64,000 nt of DNA. Origin: Coprobacillaceae bacterium UN01-12pH3A. Lineage in GTDB: Bacteria > Bacillota_I > Bacilli_A > Erysipelotrichales > Coprobacillaceae. Of the stretch, positions 54,226 through 62,312 are shown piece after piece. A program made the translations under genes and the position numbers. Position 1 is the first letter of the stretch, and each line of letters begins with the position of its first letter. A model generated the notes under the pieces. The model did no database searches and had not been told where the DNA came from. It worked only from the letters and a program-made list of their open reading frames with translations. The stretch spans positions 186,001-250,000 of the forward strand of contig JAQENU010000005.1 in assembly GCA_027676805.1 (NCBI GenBank), written 5' to 3'.

Positions 54226-54738
54226 ATGTGCGGACAGTTTTATATCATGCTTCATGGCAAGAAGCAGACTATTTATCCAGATGATCCATATAAAATCATG
54301 ATTTATGATCAAAAAAGGTTTTCTTATCAAAAAGCCAATTGGGGATTCAAAACCCATCAGCGCCCAATTATTAATGCCAAAAGTGAAACTTTGCTGACAA
54401 AACCTACTTTTATAGGATTGAAGCATTGCCTGATTATGGCAAATGGATATTATGAATGGGATGCGGCGAAAATGAAAACAGATATCCATTTGAAAGATCA
54501 TAGCTATTTATATATGGCAGGATTATATCGTTATCAAAAAGACCGTTATGAATATACCATTGTCACAACCAAAGCTAATTCTAGTGTCGATCAGATTCAT
54601 GATCGTATGCCTTTGATTCTGACGAAAGAAGAAGCGGAACGCTGGGTGAGAGAACAGGAGACGGAGCAATTGTTAAACGTTATTCCGCCATCTTTACAGT
54701 ATGAGCAGGAAATGAGTCAAATTCATTTAGATGTATAG
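54226..54738 (+). CDS. SRAP protein (YedK/HMCES-like abasic-site sensor)
   Basis: A 170-residue protein that forms a thiazolidine crosslink with abasic sites in single-stranded DNA through Cys2. ATG 54226 is chosen because it exposes that Cys (MCGQFYIML) after initiator Met removal. Other conserved residues are in PIINAKSETL, MANGYYEWD (catalytic Glu) and QIHDRMPLIL (His). It is shorter than most family members (about 220), mainly near the N-terminal third. It overlaps no gene but ends 10 bp before the kinase start. Confidence 0.92.
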   Translation: MCGQFYIMLHGKKQTIYPDDPYKIMIYDQKRFSYQKANWGFKTHQRPIINAKSETLLTKPTFIGLKHCLIMANGYYEWDAAKMKTDIHLKDHSYLYMAGLYRYQKDRYEYTIVTTKANSSVDQIHDRMPLILTKEEAERWVREQETEQLLNVIPPSLQYEQEMSQIHLDV

Positions 54739-54748
54739 GAGTAAATAT

Positions 54749-55642
54749 ATGAAAATATTAGTTATTGGATCCACAGTCTGTGATGTCGTAATTGAAGTTG
54801 AACGTCTGCCTAAAATTGGTGAAGATGAAAACATTAAACACCAAAGTTTGCACATTGGCGGCTGTGCCTTTAATGTGAGCAGAATGCTGGCTTTGTTTGA
54901 AAGTGCCTATGTTTTATTTACTCCGGTGGGGCAGGGGGTCTATGGAGATTTTGTGCGTCAATATTTTAAACAGGAAAAAATCCCTATCTTATTGGAACCA
55001 GCACGTTCGAATGGCTGCTGCTACTGTATCGTCGATCAAAGCGGAGAACGTACTTTTATCTGTGAGCATGGGGCAGAGTATTTTTTTAAAGAAGAATGGT
55101 TTAATCGCATCAATGCTAAAGATTTTCAGTATGTTTATATATGCGGATTAGAAATTGAAGAAACATCAGGAGATCAGATTATTTCCTTTTTAGAAAAGAA
55201 TCCTCATTTTACTATTTTCTTTGCGCCAGGACCGCGAATCTGTAAGATTGAAAAAGCAAAAATGCAGCGCTTGCTGGCGTTACACCCAATTCTTCATTTA
55301 AACAAAAGTGAAATTCTTGCTTTCAGTCATCAAGACAACTTGGAAAAAGCAGTTGAAGAGACTTATTTATTAAATCAAAATACCATTATTGTGACATTGG
55401 GAGCAGAGGGCACTTATTATAAAGAGGATACAGAAAGCTGCTTTATCCCTACGAAACAAGTGGAACCCGTCGATACGATTGGAGCGGGGGATGGACATAT
55501 CGGAACAGTTATCGCCTGTCTTAGTCATTCCATACCTTTAAAACAAGCGATTCAAGTCGCTAATAAAGTTTCGGGTAAAATCGTTCAGAAAAAAGGAGCA
55601 ACATTAACTAAAGAAGAATTTGAAGAACTGCATCTAATATAA
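54749..55642 (+). CDS. PfkB-family carbohydrate kinase
   Basis: A 297-residue sugar or nucleoside kinase. The start KILVIGSTVCDVVIEVERLP, the substrate motif IGGCAFNVSRMLALFES and the catalytic DTIGAGDGHIGTVIACL (Asp in GAGD) are PfkB signatures. ATG 54749 follows TAGGAG. It is cotranscribed with the SRAP gene, without an obvious functional link. Substrate unknown. Confidence 0.92.
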   Translation: MKILVIGSTVCDVVIEVERLPKIGEDENIKHQSLHIGGCAFNVSRMLALFESAYVLFTPVGQGVYGDFVRQYFKQEKIPILLEPARSNGCCYCIVDQSGERTFICEHGAEYFFKEEWFNRINAKDFQYVYICGLEIEETSGDQIISFLEKNPHFTIFFAPGPRICKIEKAKMQRLLALHPILHLNKSEILAFSHQDNLEKAVEETYLLNQNTIIVTLGAEGTYYKEDTESCFIPTKQVEPVDTIGAGDGHIGTVIACLSHSIPLKQAIQVANKVSGKIVQKKGATLTKEEFEELHLI

Positions 55643-55645
55643 AAA

Positions 55646-55672
55646 TTGAGCAAAGCTGCTCAATTTTTCTTT
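55646..55672 (+). terminator. Terminator after the PfkB gene
   Basis: AATTGAGCA pairs with TGCTCAATT around AAGC, followed by TTTCT. Confidence 0.75.
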
Positions 55673-55688
55673 ATCTTTTGTTATGATG

Positions 55689-56327
55689 TTATTTAGCTTG
55701 CATAACCAAATCCAAAAGATGAACCCCGTTTCCGCCGCCCAGCTTAATTCCCCTTAAACATGAGTTGCAGTAGCATACCACTAAATTATCTTTATACAAT
55801 GCGACGTGTTCTTCCATAAATTGCTTTTGCAACTCTAAAGGCAGGCGGGATAGTTTGCAGTTATCGTATTGATCCCATAAATCTTTCAACTCACTGTTTT
55901 TGGGTTCATAATGCAGTAAACCGCAGAAATCGGCATTTTCTTTTTTGTTATCCAATTCAATGATCTGAATATTCATTTTTATCATGATATTTCTTACAGC
56001 ATTATAAGCTTTAGGGTTTTGTGCATCTCTGAAACAATCTTGCAGTACCATTTTTTCTTCTTTGAAATCGGGAAAAATAAAGTCTGAATCCTGGTCGATA
56101 AATTCCCAAATACTCATTCTTTGAATAGCCGGTTCTTTTCTTTGAATTTCTTCATTACAGGCTTGACAGACTGTAAGTGCAGTGAAGTCTTTTAATGAGG
56201 ATAAATCTTCGATTCGACAACATTTTGTGTGATTGATGTTAAAGCCTTGTTTCAAGTATGCTTTTACTTTTTTTTCAGTAGCAGGGGAGGCTTTCATAAA
56301 ATTACAGCTTGGATAATAGATATACAT
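55689..56327 (-). CDS. Cysteine-rich (Fe-S) oxidoreductase-like protein
   Basis: A 212-residue cytoplasmic protein. YIYYPSCNF at the N-terminus, HTKCCRIEDL, TVCQACNEEI, VLQDCF, ENADFCGLLHYEP and VVCYCNSCLRGIKLGG give paired cysteines. They resemble the CCG domain of heterodisulfide-reductase-like B subunits, which bind an Fe-S cluster. ATG 56327 follows AAAGGAG by nine bases; ATG 56336 abuts it. No redox partner is adjacent. Function is unproven. Confidence 0.6.
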   Translation of the reverse strand: MYIYYPSCNFMKASPATEKKVKAYLKQGFNINHTKCCRIEDLSSLKDFTALTVCQACNEEIQRKEPAIQRMSIWEFIDQDSDFIFPDFKEEKMVLQDCFRDAQNPKAYNAVRNIMIKMNIQIIELDNKKENADFCGLLHYEPKNSELKDLWDQYDNCKLSRLPLELQKQFMEEHVALYKDNLVVCYCNSCLRGIKLGGGNGVHLLDLVMQAK

Positions 56328-56471
56328 ATGTTTCATCTCCTTTACACTCTTGATTATATTCAAACTTTAATATTGTTCAATCTGCTTAGGAGAACTTTAA
56401 ACACTGTTTCGTTATTTAATAATAATATACCTAAATTTTAGCAACAGTGTTTGAAGAAACAAGGTGTAAAT

Positions 56472-56501
56472 AAAAAACTGGATCACAGTGACGATCCAAT
56501 T
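56472..56501 (-). terminator. Terminator of the TPR receptor gene
   Basis: On the minus strand TGGATC pairs with GATCCA, followed by GTTTTTTATT. Confidence 0.7.
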
Positions 56502-56549
56502 TAAATGTTTTTAGTAGAACGGATTGTTTAATTGATTTATGTTGGAAAA

Positions 56550-57719
56550 TTAACTAAAATCAAGTAATTCATTTGCATAATAACAAGCTTCTTTGTATGA
56601 TTCAGTTTTTATTAAATATTTAATTAATAATTTTGTCACAAATTTATAGCTACCGTAAAACTCCGTGCTTTTTTCTGACTTCTGAAATTCTTTTAAATAA
56701 TCAATAATTTCATTACAGTTTTGATTTAATAATTTATCTATCAAAATTAAATAATTAGCGGCACTTTGATGGAAGAAAATAGCTTTTTTCCCATTTTCAA
56801 TCCATTCTTTGCATTTTTCTTTATTTCCTAATTGAAGATAGGAATATGCATATAAATATGCTGCATTATTGCTGATTTTCTCTCTGTCGATTTCATCAAG
56901 TGTAGTGATGACTGCGCTGTAATCTTTCATATACATGATGACAGTAGATAAATATTCTAAAATGTTTGTCTGAACTTTATCATTTAAAGCTCTTGCGCCC
57001 TCTAAACATTTGGTATAAATATCTTTTGCTGTTTTATAATTTCCTAATGAACTTAACACTTTAGCAAAAGTCATTTGATTATATAAATATCTTACATAAT
57101 TATTATTTTCTAATAATAATTTTTTGGCTTTATAACAGAACTCCATTGCTTGATCAAGCTCACCATCAGTAGTATATACTAGTGAAGCGATATAATAATT
57201 CATTACAACTAAATTAGTATCACTTGGATTAGTGTTTTTTAATAAATATTCAATCTGTTTTTTTGCTATTGAGTTTTGATTACAATAACGATGTAGAACG
57301 GCACTAAATTGCATATAATAATGAACTTCAAAACCTGTTTGTGATTCGCAATCATTATAAGAAGTATTGAGGTATTCATCTAATGCAATACTTTCATTTC
57401 TAAATTTTCTTATCGTTACAATATTACTAAATATAATAATCAATAGTTTTTTGTAATTTTTAAGACTCATAAATTGTTCTATGTAATTAAGAAGGAAAGC
57501 AATAATCTCTTTTTTCTTTTTTTCCATGAAAAAAACATGGTAATAATAATAGTCTTTAAAAGCTTTGTCAAGTATCTTTTCAGTTTCTATTTCAGTGAAA
57601 TCAGTTATTGCTTTTCCTGTGTCTGAGTATAAAAAATTATAGTTAGCAGAATGGACATCTTTATGTATTAACGATGTTTTAAGATCATTGCTAATAATAT
57701 ATTTTTTTATATCTTCCAT
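56550..57719 (-). CDS. TPR-repeat protein, candidate RRNPP-type peptide receptor
   Basis: A 389-residue all-helical protein. From about residue 55 it is a series of 30-40-residue helical hairpins of TPR type, for example ELDQAMEFCYKAKKLLLENN (about 195) and SSLGNYKTAKDIYTKCLEGA. There is no recognisable helix-turn-helix, and length and layout resemble Rap-type receptors more than PlcR or Rgg. Its ATG overlaps the stop of the secreted peptide gene as TAATG, so the two are translationally coupled. Receptor function is inferred from fold class and pairing. It ends the locus, followed by a terminator. Confidence 0.75.
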   Translation of the reverse strand: MEDIKKYIISNDLKTSLIHKDVHSANYNFLYSDTGKAITDFTEIETEKILDKAFKDYYYYHVFFMEKKKKEIIAFLLNYIEQFMSLKNYKKLLIIIFSNIVTIRKFRNESIALDEYLNTSYNDCESQTGFEVHYYMQFSAVLHRYCNQNSIAKKQIEYLLKNTNPSDTNLVVMNYYIASLVYTTDGELDQAMEFCYKAKKLLLENNNYVRYLYNQMTFAKVLSSLGNYKTAKDIYTKCLEGARALNDKVQTNILEYLSTVIMYMKDYSAVITTLDEIDREKISNNAAYLYAYSYLQLGNKEKCKEWIENGKKAIFFHQSAANYLILIDKLLNQNCNEIIDYLKEFQKSEKSTEFYGSYKFVTKLLIKYLIKTESYKEACYYANELLDFS

Positions 57720-57886
57720 TAAATAGGTGGGTCTCCTTCAATAATTGGCGTCACTTCGTACATGCATCCGCTATTAGTTTCGGGATTATAACCGCAATTT
57801 TCGTCATGACTGTGTTGATATCCAGCAATGGAACAAACTGTTAATGCAATCATTAAACATGCTACTCTTTTTAAGATTTTCTTCAT
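57719..57886 (-). CDS. Secreted 55-residue mini-protein A (candidate pheromone precursor)
   Basis: ATG 57886 follows a strong AAAGGAGG. Residues 1-22 form a signal-like sequence (KKILKRVACLMIALTVCSIAG). The middle is YQHSHDENCGYNPETNSGC, and the C-terminus is YEVTPIIEGDPPI. HxHDxxCGY and the NSGC cysteine are conserved in all three paralogues at 57719, 58222 and 58438. The stop overlaps the TPR gene start. The conserved tail suggests that the mature signal or functional element lies at the C-terminus. Too short for most gene callers. Confidence 0.8.
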   Translation of the reverse strand: MKKILKRVACLMIALTVCSIAGYQHSHDENCGYNPETNSGCMYEVTPIIEGDPPI

Positions 57887-57910
57887 AAATAGCCTCCTTT
57901 CCTTTCAATT

Positions 57911-57983
57911 ACTATCTTATCTAATTTTTATTGTCTTGTATACTGTTTAAAAAGATGTATTTTTCTAGTATGTTGCATATTTT
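57911..57983 (-). promoter_or_regulatory. Duplicated promoter element, copy 2 (ahead of peptide A)
   Basis: A 73-bp block almost identical to 58629-58701. Read on the minus strand it has a conserved upstream part (CATACTAGAAAAATACATC), a -35 TATACA, 17 bp, and a -10 TAAGAT. It overlaps the end of the truncated receptor frame. The weak -35 and conserved upstream part suggest an activator-dependent promoter. Confidence 0.65.
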
Positions 57984-58220
57984 AACCACGTTAAATTGAT
58001 TTTGAAAAGATGATAATTCTTCTTTCTTCAGAATTAAAAAAGACTGCTGATAATAAAAATCTTTAAAGATTTTATCAAGAACAGTTTCAGCATCATGAGT
58101 GGTAATATCATTTAAAGCCATTTCCTTATTTAAATAGACTTAAAAATAGTTTTCAATGAGATCATGATCACTATCCATAATTGAATCAATAAATTTATTA
58201 TTTAAAATAGGCTTTTTCAT
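57921..58220 (-). pseudogene. Truncated second copy of the TPR receptor
   Basis: ATG 58220 lies 1 base after the peptide B stop and reads MKKPILNNKFIDSIMDSDHD to a TAA near 58141. A second open piece starting at ATG 58121 reads DITTHDAETVLDKIFKDFYY, which aligns with DFTEIETEKILDKAFKDYYY of the intact receptor (about residues 40-60). It continues about 20 residues, then runs into the duplicated promoter block. Only the N-terminal fifth of a receptor remains. It shows that the peptide-receptor cassette was duplicated and one receptor lost. Confidence 0.75.
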
Positions 58221-58221
58221 T

Positions 58222-58395
58222 CTATCCGATTGGTGGTTCGCCCTCAATCATTGGCATGATACATACATGCGTACAACCACTATTTGTTTTTGAATCATAG
58301 CCACAGCTTTCATCATGAGTGTGTTGACAACTAACTCCTGCACAGATTGCTAAAGCGATCATTAGGCAAGCTACTTTTTTTAAACTTTTTAACAT
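58222..58395 (-). CDS. Secreted 57-residue mini-protein B (paralogue)
   Basis: ATG 58395 follows AGAGGG. The signal-like start LKSLKKVACLMIALAICAGV is followed by CQHTHDESCGYDSKTNSGC, and the tail is CIMPMIEGEPPIG. Compared with A and C it has extra cysteines and a divergent tail (EGEPPIG instead of EGDPPI), as expected for a paralogue with a different specificity. It is followed directly by the truncated receptor copy. It shares a transcript with peptide C, 42 bp upstream. Confidence 0.75.
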   Translation of the reverse strand: MLKSLKKVACLMIALAICAGVSCQHTHDESCGYDSKTNSGCTHVCIMPMIEGEPPIG

Positions 58396-58437
58396 AAATA
58401 ATTTCCCTCTTTCTAAAATTTTTAATTTTGTTTATCC

Positions 58438-58602
58438 TTAAATAGGTGGATCTCCCTCAATTATTGGTGTTGCTTCATAGGCACATCCGCTGTTTGTTTC
58501 TGGAATGTAACCACAATTTCTATCATGGGTATGCTGATATCCTTGACTGAAACAAACTGCTAGCGCAGCTGTTAGACATGCTAGTGTTTTTAAAATATTC
58601 AG
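58438..58602 (-). CDS. Secreted 54-residue mini-protein C (paralogue, CTG or upstream ATG start)
   Basis: Aligned with peptide A, the codon at the initiator position is CTG (58602), 8 bases after AGGAGG. The nearest in-frame ATG is at 58626, before the ribosome binding site. The start LNILKTLACLTAALAVCFSQ is signal-like, then GYQHTHDRNCGYIPETNSGC and the tail YEATPIIEGDPPI, identical to peptide A over the last nine residues. No receptor follows directly. It is expressed from the 58629-58701 promoter block together with B. Confidence 0.7.
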   Translation of the reverse strand: MNILKTLACLTAALAVCFSQGYQHTHDRNCGYIPETNSGCAYEATPIIEGDPPI

Positions 58603-58628
58603 TTTAATTTCCTCCTTTCTTTTCATAT

Positions 58629-58701
58629 ATAATATTATCCAATTCACAATGTTTTGTATACTGTATAAAAAGGTGTATTTTTCTAGTATGTTGCATATTT
58701 T
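58629..58701 (-). promoter_or_regulatory. Duplicated promoter element, copy 1 (ahead of peptides C and B)
   Basis: A near copy of 57911-57983; the right-hand 46 bases differ at only two positions. On the minus strand it has the same -35 TATACA, 17 bp, and -10 TAATAT. Confidence 0.65.
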
Positions 58702-58757
58702 GCTGGTGTTTGTCATCAAAATGAGGAATATTCTTTTGTTGTTAAGTAAGCAATATA

Positions 58758-58813
58758 AAAAAGAGTTTAGTAAATAAATGGATTTAAATCCTTTATCTTC
58801 TTAAACTCTTTTT
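58758..58813. terminator. Bidirectional terminator
   Basis: AAAAAGAGTTTA pairs with TAAACTCTTTTT across a long loop, separating the peptide locus from the upstream minus-strand genes. Confidence 0.65.
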
Positions 58814-58828
58814 ACATGCTTTTATGAT

Positions 58829-59476
58829 TTAAATATCAGGTTCATTATTAGTAGGGACTTTATGAGAATATAAGATTGTAAATATACAATATTGTAAGGC
58901 TGAAAAAGCGATCCAAATATAATCAAAATTATATAAGTAATAATGAATAACCCCAAAGATAATATCAATGATTAGGATATCAGATAGAGTATAGAAAGTT
59001 CCTTCTTGCCAACATAATTTTATGATTTGAATTGAATTTAATTGAGTATAATGTTTTACAACAAATAGGGGAAGAAATCTCAATCTATATGAAATATAAT
59101 AGCCGGGGATTATAAACATTAAAGCTCCAAATCCGATAGTGACAAGCTGTACAAAAGAACAACATACTGCTTTTTTCCAAAATAAGAAAGGGCGCTCTAC
59201 TGACATAGTTTCTTTATGGCAATAGCTGTAAATATAAACATTTAGCGGATTCACTATGAAAATGTAGATGAATATAAAGATCATAAATAAATGAGTATCT
59301 TTCCACCAAGCATAAAGTGGATTGGGATTAAAAGGCTGAGAAGTATGGCTGTTACTTAGAAATCTGACAGAATTGAATAATAAATAGGAAACAGAGCACA
59401 TGAGTGCGGCTTTAAAATAAATATTGTAGATTAAATGTGCTTTCTTCTTGAGAATTTTTAAAGTACTAAAAGACAT
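58829..59476 (-). CDS. DUF975-like multi-helix membrane protein
   Basis: A 215-residue protein with about five helices. VTIGFGALMFIIPGYYISYR with the following LRFLPLFVVKHYTQLNSIQI resembles the DUF975 pattern (IIPGI, aromatic, then a helix with a regularly repeated gene-amplified stretch). Its ATG overlaps the stop of the small gene upstream (TAATG), so they are coupled. Function is unknown. Membership is tentative. Confidence 0.6.
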   Translation of the reverse strand: MSFSTLKILKKKAHLIYNIYFKAALMCSVSYLLFNSVRFLSNSHTSQPFNPNPLYAWWKDTHLFMIFIFIYIFIVNPLNVYIYSYCHKETMSVERPFLFWKKAVCCSFVQLVTIGFGALMFIIPGYYISYRLRFLPLFVVKHYTQLNSIQIIKLCWQEGTFYTLSDILIIDIIFGVIHYYLYNFDYIWIAFSALQYCIFTILYSHKVPTNNEPDI

Positions 59477-59679
59477 TATAATCCCACTCTAGCTAATATT
59501 ATGGCATGATTATTCAAAGTTGAATGCCATTTTACACTTGCTGTTAAAAAGTCAGATTTATGTTTCGCAGTAATATGTCTGTATTCACAATCAATATGCA
59601 AAAAGCTATTAGTGCTAGGTGTTGTAGTTTTTATTAAGCAATCAGTAATATTATTATTTGAGGCATATCTTATTAACAT
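59476..59679 (-). CDS. Small 67-residue protein coupled to the membrane protein
   Basis: ATG 59679 follows AAAAAGGAG. The protein (MLIRYASNNNITDCLIKTTT, then EYRHITAKHKSDFLTASVKW, ending ILARVGL) has no membrane helix or signal peptide and two cysteines. It ends with TAATG coupling to the DUF975-like gene. A longer frame upstream lacks a start signal. No family recognised; a small regulatory or peptide substrate is possible. Confidence 0.55.
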   Translation of the reverse strand: MLIRYASNNNITDCLIKTTTPSTNSFLHIDCEYRHITAKHKSDFLTASVKWHSTLNNHAIILARVGL

Positions 59680-59750
59680 TAATTTAGATTCTCCTTTTTC
59701 TTTTTTATTATGTTTATGAGTTATGTATCTTCTATTAATTATTTGTTTCT

Positions 59751-59996
59751 TTAAGAATCTGTTTTTGAAGTGATAGTAGTAACAAATAAATAAAAGTAAA
59801 TAGGGATGATAATAATTAAACATAGAATGAGAATAGAATTTCTGCTTGAAAGGATTTGTTTCATCGAACTTCCAACAAAAACACACAGTACTAAAGAATA
59901 TAAAAATTTATATGATGATTTCATACTGTTTTTTCCTTTCAGTATAACTTGTAGATATATGCCAATTATACAAAATAGGATAGCAGTTATAGTCAT
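59751..59996 (-). CDS. Small two-helix membrane protein
   Basis: An 81-residue protein with helices at about 3-20 and 31-48 and a third hydrophobic stretch at 52-73. ATG 59996 follows AAAGGAG. It lies 71 bp upstream of the 67-residue gene and on the same strand. Unrecognised. Confidence 0.6.
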   Translation of the reverse strand: MTITAILFCIIGIYLQVILKGKNSMKSSYKFLYSLVLCVFVGSSMKQILSSRNSILILCLIIIIPIYFYLFVTTITSKTDS

Positions 59997-60391
59997 AATG
60001 ATTTACTCCTTTCATTTACTATTTTTTAAAGTTGTAATTTTAGGATGATCTTTAATACCAGAATTGTATTTATATCTAGTTAAATTATATCATGGTTTCT
60101 ATAGCTTCATATATTTAATTATGATTTAATGTGAAAATTGACGTAAAGGTAAGAACTAGCTATAATATCATCGATATTGATTTATAGTAAATGTAGTTAA
60201 ATTATCTGTTTTCTCATAATTAGTGGGAATTTTTTTATTTTGCGGAGAATATTTATACACAACCAAACATTATTTATTCATTATCAAAATGGTAAAATAA
60301 AGATTTTAAATAGTTTTATTCATGTGACATCTAACCTAATAAAAAATAGGCACATAGAGTGCCTTGTGTGAGAATATAACCATACATACTT
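59997..60391. other. Intergenic stretch with an orphan promoter and terminator
   Basis: No protein gene is supported. A plus-strand promoter and terminator pair (next entry) lies inside. Confidence 0.5.
60138..60238 (+). ncRNA. Candidate small RNA
   Basis: TTGACG (60138-60143), 17 bp, TATAAT (60161-60166), then about 40 bases later a TTCTCA/TGGGAA hairpin (60211-60229) and a run of seven T. The predicted transcript is about 65 bases with no open frame. All flanking genes are on the minus strand. Confidence 0.35.
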
Positions 60392-60967
60392 TTATGGATA
60401 ACGAACAATTGTATCTGTTCTAGCAACACCAATTGGAAGAATATTTGTAATACCCATCATATTAACAACTTGTGTGTATCCTACTGTTGGATATGAAGAG
60501 GTTACAAAAGAGCTGATTTGCATATCTTTTATTTGATTATAATTTAATGTTATTTTTAAATTTCTTAAAATTTCTGTGTTATTAGAACTCATGCTTTCAA
60601 TATTATTTTCATTAACGTAAATTGTTCTGTCATACCCATATAAAATTAATGTTTGCTCTTGTTGATTATAGGAGATTGCTTGGCAAGGATAGTCAAGAAT
60701 GTATACTTCATCTATTTTTGAATTATTTTCGTTCATTTTAGCAAGGTAGCTAATGTTTTCAAACATATTTGTGTTAGTTGTATTAATTAATAATATAAAA
60801 GTTTTATCAAATTCAAACACTGTATCATTCAAAGGGGATAGAGAGGTTTCAAATAATTCTTTATTATATTTAATTTGTTTATTAGTTTCTAATTTTGTGA
60901 TTGTATACCAACCAATTATTATCACTATGATTACAAAAATTATAACGCTAAAATATTTTCTTTTCAT
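60392..60967 (-). CDS. Membrane-anchored unrecognised protein
   Basis: A 191-residue protein with one N-terminal membrane helix (about 5-24) and an extracellular domain. ATG 60967 follows AAGGCGGAATT; a longer frame starts upstream at 61012 without a site. The extracellular part has alternating beta-type segments and Asn/Thr-rich stretches. No family recognised. It lies in the accessory block on the same strand as the small peptide genes. Confidence 0.65.
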   Translation of the reverse strand: MKRKYFSVIIFVIIVIIIGWYTITKLETNKQIKYNKELFETSLSPLNDTVFEFDKTFILLINTTNTNMFENISYLAKMNENNSKIDEVYILDYPCQAISYNQQEQTLILYGYDRTIYVNENNIESMSSNNTEILRNLKITLNYNQIKDMQISSFVTSSYPTVGYTQVVNMMGITNILPIGVARTDTIVRYP

Positions 60968-61023
60968 TTGAATTCCGCCTTTTAGAATTAAAGAATAACT
61001 TTTAACGACCAATCTTATTTTTT

Positions 61024-61382
61024 TATCGATATTCGGGTATAAATCTTTCAGTAGTTTTTACAAAAGTAGTGAAATTATATTCGTATAAATAGTTCCCAGT
61101 ATAATTGTTATACTCTATTCCTATGTAATATGTCCAATCAAAATCTGTAATCACTCTCAACTTAGAGTCTCTTGATTGATCTTAGTGACATACTCTTCTT
61201 GAAGGATAGTCATATTATAATCAGTTATATTCCCATCTGTATCCTATGCAGCATAATATCTGTTAAACAGTTCTACGATATGAGGAGTTTCTTCAGCATG
61301 AATAGGCTCTATCATTAAACTGAAAACCGATTGTCATGCACATACTCATTGCAATAACTAAAAATTTTTTTAAAATCTCCAT
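61024..61382 (-). pseudogene. Decayed secreted-protein gene
   Basis: ATG 61382 starts MEILKKFLVIAMSMCMTIGF, a signal peptide. A frameshift leads to IEPIHAEETPHIVELFNRYY, then a TAG, DTDGNITDYNMTILQEEYV, another break, and RVITDFDWTYYIGIEYNNYT to a stop at 61024. It was a secreted protein of about 120 residues. Two stops and at least two shifts show that it is dead. Confidence 0.65.
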
Positions 61383-62085
61383 TTCATTTTTTCAAAACGA
61401 AACTTCACATTTCTGCTACTAGGAATTATCAAATTCGCTTATTATGTGCATTGGTAATACACCTCCCAACTTTATTTATATCCATTTATATATTAACATA
61501 GTTTCTCATAATTTTGTTAATAGCTAAATGGAAAAAACGTGTTTTATATTAAATGAACAAAAAAATAGATAGTGTATATAAAAGCAAACTACCTATTTAT
61601 CATATATGTATTTGCTTTTCTTCATGGATAGGCTTACTAAAATTTGATGAGAAGACATTTGTTCTTCATTCTTTCTTCTTCTTCAACGTTTATAACCCAC
61701 ATTACAACCTCTGTAAATATGTTATTTTCAATCTTTTTGTGTTGCCAGTCACTTTATTCTTTTACGACGATATCTAAATTGTATTTAATTCTGATAGCCT
61801 TCAATATTGATTATATTATCAATCATTAAATCATTATATTATAGTTTACAACATAGCTTTGCTATAAATAATAATTAAAATGACTGAGCATTACACCCAC
61901 ATTGACTCCGATTATGCTATCAATCAGTACACCAAATTATACAGTCAGGAATGCTATGAATTTTTCAAAATTGATGTCAAACTGTTTTAAAGGGGATAGG
62001 ACATAAGCAAAATAAAATATTCTGGGTGACTTTTATGTATTGCTTGTTATTAAAAAATGTTGTTACAAATAATATAAAATGAAAA

Positions 62086-62106
62086 ACCGAGTCGGGATTA
62101 CTCGGT
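62086..62106 (+). terminator. Orphan terminator hairpin
   Basis: CCGAGT pairs with ACTCGG around CGGGATT, flanked by A-run and T-rich sequence. Confidence 0.55.
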
Positions 62107-62288
62107 TTCTCTTTGCCTTATGATTACAAATTATTATATATATTTTAAGTTTAGGGAAATTAATTGAAAAAACTATTTTGTCTGCTTATTAAGTCTTGAA
62201 CTATCCTCCTTTCTATGATTACAGTATAGCAAGAAATGTTGGTTATAATATGTCAGCAATATGGAAAAATTCACATAATTAGACGATG

Positions 62289-62312
62289 AAAAAAGCTGCC
62301 ATTGGCAGCTTT
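62289..62312 (-). terminator. Terminator of the kinase gene
   Basis: On the minus strand AAAGCTGCCA pairs with TGGCAGCTTT, followed by TTTC. Confidence 0.75.

Noticed and set aside
61553..61829. Plus-strand aromatic-rich frames
   Set aside because: No ribosome binding site, overlapping frames and low complexity.
61883..61990. C-terminal end of a tyrosine recombinase
   Set aside because: HYTHID is suggestive but about 35 codons with a stop just upstream are not enough to call a gene or relic firmly.
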